A stretch of 7,623 bases of DNA from CAZLFA01 sp964558665 (GTDB lineage: Bacteria; Desulfobacterota; Syntrophia; Syntrophales; PHBD01): contig CAZLFA010000098.1 of assembly GCA_964558665.1 (NCBI GenBank), forward strand, positions 1 to 7,623, read 5' to 3'. Numbering within the stretch: the stretch's first letter is position 1; the number at the start of each line of letters is the position of its first letter. A program made the position numbers and the translations under genes. The notes beneath the pieces were generated by a model, which searched no databases, was not told the origin of the DNA, and worked only from the letters and a program-made list of their open reading frames with translations. This document shows positions 1 through 6,074 of the stretch, in pieces.

Positions 1-14
1 TCCGGCTTTTATAT

Positions 15-40
15 AAACCCCGCTTTCAAAACCGGGGTTT
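15..40 (-). terminator. Candidate intrinsic terminator hairpin
   Basis: Positions 15-22 and 33-40 form a perfect 8-bp stem (AAACCCCG against CGGGGTTT) with a 10-nt loop. Read on the minus strand, the hairpin is followed by a short T-rich tail, TTTATATAAAA. That makes it a plausible stop for the plsB transcription unit, although it lies about 215 nt beyond the plsB stop codon. The tail is not a clean run of T, so it may be a weak terminator, or it may serve a gene beyond the left edge. Confidence 0.45.
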
Positions 41-57
41 CCGGATGGACACTACTT

Positions 58-75
58 AGTTTCCATCTGGAAACT
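58..75. repeat. Perfect 7-bp inverted repeat of the GGAAAC/GTTTCC type
   Basis: AGTTTCC at 58-64 pairs with GGAAACT at 69-75 around a 4-nt loop. The same GGAAAC/GTTTCC unit recurs several times in 38-242 and again at 7484-7515, so this looks like one module of a larger repeat family and not an isolated regulatory hairpin. Confidence 0.6.
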
Positions 76-94
76 CCGGATGCTGAAACTTTTG

Positions 95-236
95 GTTTCC
101 GGATTGGAAAGTGGTTATTTTTCGTTCCGGCAAGGAGATCAAGGTATTACGCGGAGGCGTACATAATGTACGTCGCACAAGCAATACCGCAGATCGACAC
201 AGCCGGAGCGGAAAAGAGCCCTTTCCGGACGGAAAC
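95..236. repeat. Long nested imperfect palindrome (~142 nt)
   Basis: Arms can be paired by eye from the outside in: 95-101 with 230-236, 104-111 with 221-228 (two G-T pairs), 119-131 with 202-215 (one bulge, one G-T), 137-140 with 192-195, 143-148 with 183-188, and 156-163 with 167-174 around the centre at 165. The centre is GTACAT-A-ATGTAC. About 46 pairs are possible in one rod-like hairpin, in RNA from either strand. Read on the minus strand, the structure starts 20 nt after the plsB stop codon, so it would form the 3' end or 3' UTR of that mRNA. A role in mRNA stability or termination is inference. Confidence 0.65.
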
Positions 237-255
237 TACTTAACAGGAATGCCCG

Positions 256-2886
256 CTACATGAAACTGAAAAGGCGGCGGCGCAGCGCCTCGAGACGGCT
301 GCGGTCATCCGCGAGAGAGTAGAACTTTGTTGCCCGCTTGCTTCCCTTTTCCATCACTTCGGTGACTGTAATTATATCGGCGCTTTGCAGGAAACGCAAA
401 GCATTTGCATAATTGGCCTGAGAAAGTGCCTCCGCCCGGCGAATCTCCCCTTTTTGATACAGCCTGGCGCCGAGATTCCTGAGTTTTTTCATGAAGTCCC
501 TTTCGGGCCGGGCCTCTTTCCTCAGGTATGCGCACCCGCGCACGGCCACCCAGTAAGACTCTATATAGTTCGAGACGAGCCCCGCAAAGGCCATCAGCTT
601 CTTTCTGCCGGCTCCTGTCAGCTCAATCCACGCTTCACCCCCCTTTTCCTCAACGTCGATCATCCCGCGTTCGCTGAAATATGATACCAGCTCATTTATC
701 TCATCCGCATCATCCTTGATGTCGTCGTATATGAACTCGTGACGGAACAGGCGTTTGAGAAAGACATAATCGTCCATGAGCTCCTTGAGCGGGATCATAT
801 CCTCGGTTCTGGAGAGCGCCGATACGGCCAGAAAGGAGGCAGGCAGGAAATAATAAAGAATATTGTTCTTATAATACTCTATACTGAGGCGCTTGTCATC
901 CTCCAGAGAATATACCGTCTCCTCAATATCCTCGGTCACTTCTTCGTCGTCCTCGCCGATTTTCGATATGAAGCCGGCCTGGTCAAACAGAATCAGGGCA
1001 TTCTCTATGGACTTCTGTTCCTCCGTGAAAGTTTCGGCAAGTTTAACCTGCCTGACATTCAGGTAATCACGGAAAATGCTCAACACCTCCATCAGATCAT
1101 CGTGAGAAATGCCTCTGCGGTCCTGGCAGAGAAGGCCCGCCGCGATAAAGGAAAAAGGGGTCACAACGGAAACACGGTTGATGGCCAGGACGATCTCATA
1201 GCCGATTTTTCTATAGAAGCTCTGGCGCTCTTCAACCGTCATCTCATCATAAGTCTGTTCCAGCAGCGCCATATATGATTTGACAAAAATCGGCTCTCCG
1301 GTATTGACATAGACATGGCCGTAACGCTTTCTCAATACCTTGCTGCTCTTGATGACGTCTGTCGCCTTCTCGGCGGATTTATCCGCTCCTCCCAGTTCCT
1401 TCAGATAAGAGCCTTCTTCAATTACCCTGTCATAGCCCACATAGACCGGGATTACGGCCAGGTCATTGGCAGCCCCTTCCTTGAAAGCCTGGATGATCAT
1501 GGAGAGGAGCCCGTACTTGGGCATGGCCATTTTGCCTGTGCGGCTCCTTCCTCCCTCAATAAAAAACTCCAGCGTGATGCCTTCCTGGATAAGCCGCTTC
1601 AGATACTTTGAAAAGACTTCTCCATACAGGACATTGCCTTTGAAACTTCTCCGCAGGAAAAAAGCGCCGCATTTCCTGAAAACAGGGCCCATCGGCCAGA
1701 AATTCATGTTGGAGCCGGCGGCAATGAACGGAAGTTGGATGTTATGCTTGTAAAACACATAAGAGAGAAGCAGATAGTCGATATGGCTGCGATGGCATGG
1801 TATCACCACGACAGGCATCTTTTTCGCGATACTGCGGATCTTCGCCATGCCTTCGCGGTCGACAATCAGGCCGTCGTAGATATTGTTCCAGAGCCATGTC
1901 AGGGCAACGTCGAAAAACTCAATATACATCTCGTCATAATCGGCGGCGATTTCCTGCAGATACTTTTCAGCGCGCCTTGCGACAGAATCGTATTCCTTCT
2001 TTTCCTCCCCGGCGATCTGCTTGATGAGCGGGACAAGCGCTTCATCATTCAACACCAGATCGATGATCTCTTGCCTGGATTTCAGCACAGGACCGACTAT
2101 CGAGGTCTTTTCCTCATCGATGCGGTTTATCAGTTCGCCGCGCAGATTCTGATAAAGCTGTTCCGTCGGAAGGTTGTTGTTTTTCAGATATTCGGCGAGA
2201 TCGACCGGTTCTGCGGCTATGACCTGCGCCTTGTTTGCATATCTCAGAAAGAGTATCAACTGCCTGAAAGCGCCCATGCTTTCCTTCTGGCCGAAGACAA
2301 TGTTTACAATATTCTCATCCTCTTTCTCCCGCCTTCGCCCGTAGGCAATCAGAGTGGGAACGACCATGATCCTTGTCTTACCGTCCCTGGCCGCGTCCAT
2401 CAGCTGATCAACGGCATTTTCCGTCGCAGGACTCTTATAAAACTCCGAGGTTCCCAGATGGATAATGGCGCTCCTGCCCGCGCGGACAAGCCTGCTGAGA
2501 AATGATGTCTTGAAGGGATCGGGATTTCCCCTTCTGAAAACCAGATACAGCAGCCAGGCAAGGACAACTCTAACAGCCATTACAAAAGGCTGCGAAAGGA
2601 TCATATTCACGCCGTGCACATAGGCGGGCCGCGGTATATCAAACCTGGCGGCCAATTCTCTGATGATCAGGCTGTCCAGATGGCTGCCCTGCTTCAGGGC
2701 ATACACGACCGTTCCTGTCCGGGCATACTCCTTCAGAAATTTGACCGTTTCCTCATCGATATTCACCTTGGACAATACGGATTTAATCAGGCGGGAGATG
2801 GGAAAGTTGTCTTCCTGGTATAAAATACCGGAATAGTATTCTTCTTTATCATGAATTTTTGATTCATTGTCCGGACCGACAGGCAT
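256..2886 (-). CDS. plsB: Glycerol-3-phosphate 1-O-acyltransferase, PlsB type
   Basis: This 876-residue protein transfers an acyl chain from acyl-CoA or acyl-ACP to position 1 of sn-glycerol 3-phosphate, the first step of phospholipid synthesis at the inner membrane. All four acyltransferase blocks are visible: HRSHID at 365-370 (catalytic H365 and D370), GAFFLRRSFKGN at 407-418, EGGRSR at 444-449, and VIPVYVGY at 478-485. A hydrophobic stretch lies at about 93-117. The C-terminal half carries a segment resembling the E. coli PlsB motif YYRNNI (here YYKNNI, 671-676), which marks the long PlsB form and argues against the short PlsC or the PlsX/PlsY route. The length is slightly more than E. 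coli PlsB (about 807, from memory), with an acidic insert near 645-665. The start ATG at 2886 has AGGA 11 nt upstream. The gene follows ptsI by 95 nt with no obvious terminator between them, so co-transcription is likely. The family is confident; the preferred acyl donor cannot be read from sequence. Confidence 0.93.
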   Translation of the reverse strand: MPVGPDNESKIHDKEEYYSGILYQEDNFPISRLIKSVLSKVNIDEETVKFLKEYARTGTVVYALKQGSHLDSLIIRELAARFDIPRPAYVHGVNMILSQPFVMAVRVVLAWLLYLVFRRGNPDPFKTSFLSRLVRAGRSAIIHLGTSEFYKSPATENAVDQLMDAARDGKTRIMVVPTLIAYGRRREKEDENIVNIVFGQKESMGAFRQLILFLRYANKAQVIAAEPVDLAEYLKNNNLPTEQLYQNLRGELINRIDEEKTSIVGPVLKSRQEIIDLVLNDEALVPLIKQIAGEEKKEYDSVARRAEKYLQEIAADYDEMYIEFFDVALTWLWNNIYDGLIVDREGMAKIRSIAKKMPVVVIPCHRSHIDYLLLSYVFYKHNIQLPFIAAGSNMNFWPMGPVFRKCGAFFLRRSFKGNVLYGEVFSKYLKRLIQEGITLEFFIEGGRSRTGKMAMPKYGLLSMIIQAFKEGAANDLAVIPVYVGYDRVIEEGSYLKELGGADKSAEKATDVIKSSKVLRKRYGHVYVNTGEPIFVKSYMALLEQTYDEMTVEERQSFYRKIGYEIVLAINRVSVVTPFSFIAAGLLCQDRRGISHDDLMEVLSIFRDYLNVRQVKLAETFTEEQKSIENALILFDQAGFISKIGEDDEEVTEDIEETVYSLEDDKRLSIEYYKNNILYYFLPASFLAVSALSRTEDMIPLKELMDDYVFLKRLFRHEFIYDDIKDDADEINELVSYFSERGMIDVEEKGGEAWIELTGAGRKKLMAFAGLVSNYIESYWVAVRGCAYLRKEARPERDFMKKLRNLGARLYQKGEIRRAEALSQANYANALRFLQSADIITVTEVMEKGSKRATKFYSLADDRSRLEALRRRLFSFM

Positions 2887-2897
2887 ATCAGCAATTT

Positions 2898-2901
2898 TCC
2901 T
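2898..2901 (-). promoter_or_regulatory. Shine-Dalgarno candidate for plsB
   Basis: AGGA on the minus strand lies 11 nt before the ATG at 2886, slightly farther than ideal. It supports the chosen start and suggests plsB is translated independently of ptsI. Confidence 0.5.
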
Positions 2902-2981
2902 AATCAGATTAACTGAATGATGGTAACTTGTTCACGTACGGAGAAAATCGACGGCTCCGATTGCCTGCAAAAGCTTTTTCA

Positions 2982-4799
2982 TCAATTCAGACCGCAGGAC
3001 GGCGCATCATGCGGATGCTCGCCGATGAACTCTTCAGGGAAATGTTCTTCCATGTACGCCTCCACATAAGCCCTTATATCCCTGGCGGAAGAGAATGTCA
3101 TGATCTTTTCCAGCAGACTTTGTGCTTCTTCCAGGCTGGAGGCACGGACGATCTTTTTCACACGCGGAATCGCCAGGGCGTTCATGCTCAGCTCGTCAAG
3201 CTGCAGGCCCAGAAGAATAACTGTATACAAGGGGTCCCCCGCCATCTCTCCGCACATGGCGACACGGATGCCCGCCTGGTGTCCGGCATCTACAACCTGT
3301 TTTATAAGCCTCAGAACCGCCGGATGCAGGGGCTCATACAGATAGGTCACGTATTCGTTGATCCGGTCGATGGCCAGAGAGTACTGAATCAGGTCATTGG
3401 TTCCGATGCTGAAGAAATCGACCTCTTCAGCAAGCTGATCGGCTATGATCACGGCTGAAGGAACCTCAATCATGATGCCGATCTCAATGTTTTCACCCAC
3501 CGGTTCGTTGCGCGTCTTGAGTTCCTCCTTCACCTCTTGGAAAATCCTCTTGGCCTCCCTTATCTCCTCGATACCCGATATCATGGGGAAAAGAATCCTT
3601 GTCTTTGCATAATAGCCGGCACGGATGATGGCGCGCAACTGCATTTTGAAGAGGTCTATCTCCTTGAGGCAGAACCGGATGGCTCTCAGCCCCATTTGGG
3701 GATTCATCTCCTTGGCCAGCTTGGGCTTGGAGAAAAACTTGTCTCCCCCCAGATCGAATGTCCGTATCGTCGACCATCCGAGTCCCGGTATGCCGATGAC
3801 ATTGCGGTAATTGGCAAAATGCTCCTCCTCTGTAGGCAACTGTCCCCGGTTTATATAGATGAACTCCGTTCTGTACAGCCCTATTCCTTCAGCACCGTGC
3901 GCTATTGCGGATGGGATCTCCTCGACGAACTCTATGTTGCATCCGATCTCCACGCGGTGATTGTCCTTTGTGACCGCGGGAAGATGGGCCTTTTCCAGAA
4001 GCTCTTTGCGGGCTTCCTGATAGTCGCGCTTCTTGACGTCGTATCTTCTCAATATTTCAGGATCGGGATTGATGATTACGAGTCCCGCCGTACCGTCAAT
4101 AATCAGTTCATCGTTGGTCTTAACATTCCTGGTAATTTTCTCCAGACCGACCACCGCTGGAATTTCTATCGAGCAGGCGACAATGGCGGTATGAGATGTC
4201 TTCCCCCCCATGTCCGTAACGAACCCCTGAACGCGGTCGATCTTCATCTGTGCGGTATCCGCCGGCGACAGGTCGGAAGCCACAACGATCATCGATTCGT
4301 TCATGGCGGGAATCTCTTTTTGGTCCGCACCGGAAAGGTTTCTGAGAATTCTCTGGCCGGCATACTGGATATCGCTGATGCGTCCGCGGAGATATTCATC
4401 CTCCATTCTTTCAAAGATTTCCCGATATTTATCCACCGTCATCTTGACGGCCCATTCGGCGTTTATGCAGTCGTCCCTGATGTTCTTGATTGTCCTGTTA
4501 ACAAAAGATCGGTCTCTGAGGATCATGATATGGACGTCGATAATGTACACGGGGTCCATTCCCTCCATGTCCTCCATCTCTACCATCTTGGATTTCACGC
4601 CGCGGAGCTGGCGGATCGATTCCGCCACAGCATTGCGGAATCGTTTTACTTCCTTGGCAACGAAGCTTTTATCCTTCAGGTTGTAAAATAATATCTGCTT
4701 GTCCAGGCTGTCGAACAGATGGGCTTTGCCGATGGCAATGCCCGGAGAAACGCCGATACCTTTTAAAACCACCATTTTCCCTGTATCAGTATCAACCAT
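2982..4799 (-). CDS. ptsI: PTS Enzyme I (phosphoenolpyruvate-protein phosphotransferase)
   Basis: This cytoplasmic enzyme takes phosphate from phosphoenolpyruvate onto its own histidine and passes it to HPr, the first step of the phosphotransferase system. The 605-residue protein has the full Enzyme I layout. An N-terminal HPr-binding and swivelling domain carries the phospho-acceptor in GGKTSHTAIVA (H203). A C-terminal PEP-binding barrel carries GLYRTEF (R310), TIRTFDLGGDK (R346), MIEVPSA (E445), GTNDLIQY (466-473) and AMCGEMAGD with the catalytic cysteine C516. All key residues are present, so it should be active. It is longer than the roughly 575 residues of E. coli EI because of about 8 extra N-terminal residues and a C-terminal tail ending in an H/P/C-containing stretch. 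The ATG at 4799 overlaps the ptsH stop by one base (TGATG), suggesting translational coupling. Met9 (MVVLKGIGVSPG) matches the usual EI N-terminus better and is a possible alternative start. Confidence 0.96.
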   Translation of the reverse strand: MVDTDTGKMVVLKGIGVSPGIAIGKAHLFDSLDKQILFYNLKDKSFVAKEVKRFRNAVAESIRQLRGVKSKMVEMEDMEGMDPVYIIDVHIMILRDRSFVNRTIKNIRDDCINAEWAVKMTVDKYREIFERMEDEYLRGRISDIQYAGQRILRNLSGADQKEIPAMNESMIVVASDLSPADTAQMKIDRVQGFVTDMGGKTSHTAIVACSIEIPAVVGLEKITRNVKTNDELIIDGTAGLVIINPDPEILRRYDVKKRDYQEARKELLEKAHLPAVTKDNHRVEIGCNIEFVEEIPSAIAHGAEGIGLYRTEFIYINRGQLPTEEEHFANYRNVIGIPGLGWSTIRTFDLGGDKFFSKPKLAKEMNPQMGLRAIRFCLKEIDLFKMQLRAIIRAGYYAKTRILFPMISGIEEIREAKRIFQEVKEELKTRNEPVGENIEIGIMIEVPSAVIIADQLAEEVDFFSIGTNDLIQYSLAIDRINEYVTYLYEPLHPAVLRLIKQVVDAGHQAGIRVAMCGEMAGDPLYTVILLGLQLDELSMNALAIPRVKKIVRASSLEEAQSLLEKIMTFSSARDIRAYVEAYMEEHFPEEFIGEHPHDAPSCGLN

Positions 4800-5077
4800 C
4801 AGTCTTCACCGAATTTGCTGTTGATCAGATCCTCGAAATTTTTCATGGCTTCTTCCACCTCAAGCGCGTCATTTCCTTCTATCCTTACCGTCAGGCGGCT
4901 TCCCTGCGGGCAGGCAAGAGTCAGTATGCCGAGAAGACTTTTGGCGTTCACTTCCTGCCCGTCCTTCTCTAAAAATATCCCGGCCTTGAAGCGATTGGAA
5001 ACACCGACTATCTTGGCAGCCACACGCGCATGTATACCGAGCTTGTTTCTTATCTCAAAGGTTTTTGTTAAAACCAT
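4799..5077 (-). CDS. ptsH: HPr phosphocarrier protein
   Basis: This small cytoplasmic protein (92 residues) carries phosphate from Enzyme I to the EIIA domains. The active-site segment reads KLGIHARVAAKIV, with H16 equivalent to the catalytic His15. The second signature, NAKSLLGILTLACPQG, has S47 at the place of Ser46, the residue phosphorylated by HPr kinase/phosphorylase. The residue two after the catalytic-site arginine's usual neighbour is unusual: the common HARPA motif reads HARVA here, Val for Pro. Length is normal for HPr. The start at 5077 is fixed by an in-frame TAA immediately upstream. No strong Shine-Dalgarno is visible, only a weak GAGA about 11 nt ahead, so translation may depend on ribosomes leaving the IID gene 48 nt upstream. 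The stop overlaps the ptsI start by one base. HprK is not in this window, so regulation by serine phosphorylation is inferred. Confidence 0.95.
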   Translation of the reverse strand: MVLTKTFEIRNKLGIHARVAAKIVGVSNRFKAGIFLEKDGQEVNAKSLLGILTLACPQGSRLTVRIEGNDALEVEEAMKNFEDLINSKFGED

Positions 5078-5125
5078 TTATGCAATCTCATGCCGCTGCT
5101 GTATTTTCCGTGTCCCGAAAAACCA

Positions 5126-5881
5126 TCAGAGACCTTTCCAGAAGTAGGACGCTATTATGGAGCAGGCGAATAATCCGTATACCATGGCTACCGGGGAAAT
5201 CCTCTTTTTTATCGCCGTAAAAACGGCCAGGATCAACACCAGCGACCCCGCCATGATAGGCAGCGACTGCCTTATTTGAAAGTATTCTGCAGATGTCCCC
5301 GCCGCCGTCACCGCGAGAGATGCGATTAAACACAATGATATCCAGCGGACATATCCTCCCAGGCGGGGCAGGTTCAAGTCTCTGATGAAGACTATTCCCT
5401 CCCGGCCATGCCGATACCCTTCAATGAATCCCTTTATTCTGATCCACAAATGAAGCGGGTTGTAAACAAGAAGAAGCACCAGCGGCGCACTGTAACAGCC
5501 GCTTGCCGCCGCAGTCACTGCTGCTGCGGAAGCCAGCGGTTTTAAAGCCCCCCAGAAAAAGGGATCACCTATCCCTGCATAAGGAGCCATCATTGCATTC
5601 TTAACTTCATCGGCACGCCCCCCTGCATCTTCACTGCCCGCCAGGGATTCTTCGACGTTTACAGCCGAACCGATGAGCGGCCCGGAAAGATACGGGTGGG
5701 TATTGAATGCCTGCATATGCCTTGTCAGCATATCTGCCGCCTGCTTATCGTCTCTCGCGAGTTCTCTGACAACGGGAATCATACTGAAGGCATACCCGAT
5801 GTTCTGCATTCTCCAGAAATTCAAAGAGCCATGTATCGTCAGCGACCTTAAAAATACATTAATCAGTCTTGCCTTATTCAT
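5126..5881 (-). CDS. PTS mannose/fructose/sorbose-family IID subunit
   Basis: This 251-residue inner-membrane protein belongs to the IID half of a mannose-type EII permease, which with IIC forms the sugar channel. Family-type segments are NFWRMQNIGYAFSMIPVV (21-38), AFNTHPYLSGPLIGSAVNVEE (around 58-78), and KNAMMAPYAGIGDPFFWGALKP (94-115), which parallel E. coli ManZ. Hydrophobic segments lie near 112-140, 177-196, 208-223 and 230-247, fitting a C-terminal membrane bundle. The length is a little below ManZ (about 280, from memory). The ATG at 5881 is the first possible start, since an in-frame TGA lies three codons upstream. AGGA touches the start codon directly, too close for a normal ribosome site, and AGGAG at 5905-5909 is 23 nt away, so initiation looks weak. 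The gene leads the IID-HPr-EI series, but no IIA, IIB or IIC lies upstream within the window. The substrate cannot be predicted, so no gene symbol is given. Confidence 0.9.
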   Translation of the reverse strand: MNKARLINVFLRSLTIHGSLNFWRMQNIGYAFSMIPVVRELARDDKQAADMLTRHMQAFNTHPYLSGPLIGSAVNVEESLAGSEDAGGRADEVKNAMMAPYAGIGDPFFWGALKPLASAAAVTAAASGCYSAPLVLLLVYNPLHLWIRIKGFIEGYRHGREGIVFIRDLNLPRLGGYVRWISLCLIASLAVTAAGTSAEYFQIRQSLPIMAGSLVLILAVFTAIKKRISPVAMVYGLFACSIIASYFWKGL

Positions 5882-6074
5882 TCCTGCTCACGGGAGGCGA
5901 TTTGCTCCTGCCTATAAACGTTAATTGCAAGTAGCTAGCATGAATATCCAGTAAAGTCAAATTCATGGGCAGATTTTTGCACGGGCAGAGACCCAAAAAG
6001 GGACAGACGCGCAGCTGCTCTTCGGAAGGCACAAATACGAGGAATATGAATATTGTTCAAATGCAAAAAAGGCG
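5882..6074. other. Intergenic gap, possible start of the PTS transcription unit
   Basis: This 193-nt gap separates the exported-protein gene from IID. It holds a minus-strand TTGACT (5955-5960) that could be a -35 box, but the hexamer 17 nt downstream (TAGCTA, 5932-5937) is a poor -10. A perfect 7-bp inverted repeat, CATGAAT/ATTCATG (5939-5945 and 5961-5967), brackets that candidate -35 and could be an operator. A CCCAAAAAGGG palindrome lies near 5992-6002. No clear terminator follows the upstream gene, although a T-run (minus strand, 6064-6070) lies just beyond its stop codon. None of these is strong enough for a firm call. Confidence 0.35.

Larger units (their letters stand above)
38..242. 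repeat. Composite intergenic repeat bounded by 21-nt direct repeats
   Basis: The 21-nt segments 38-58 and 222-242 are direct repeats matching at 19 of 21 positions; both start TTTCCGGA and end ACTACTTA. Between them lie the 58-75 hairpin, a segment (64-100) repeated near the right end of the window, and the long palindrome 95-236. The element lies wholly downstream of the plsB stop codon and shows no coding frame. A dispersed, non-autonomous palindromic repeat (REP or MITE-like) is the simplest reading. No transposase is visible and no target-site duplication is proven. Confidence 0.55.

Noticed and set aside
38..242. CRISPR array suggested by recurring GGAAAC/GTTTCC units
   Set aside because: The spacing is irregular, units differ in length and orientation, there are no equal-length spacers, and no cas gene is present.
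1735..2505. Plus-strand open frame of 256 codons opposite plsB
   Set aside because: It is antisense to the conserved part of plsB and has no family motif.
2941..2970. Possible terminator between ptsI and plsB (AATCG/CGATT stem)
   Set aside because: The stem is only 5 bp with a 7-nt loop and has no T-run in the right place.
3537..4691. Long plus-strand open frame of 384 codons opposite ptsI
   Set aside because: It lies fully antisense to a clear Enzyme I gene with all catalytic motifs; its translation shows no recognisable domain.
5988..6009. AAAAAGGGACAGACG motif, reminiscent of ends seen near REP-associated transposases
   Set aside because: It is a single short match from memory, with no inverted partner and no transposase nearby.
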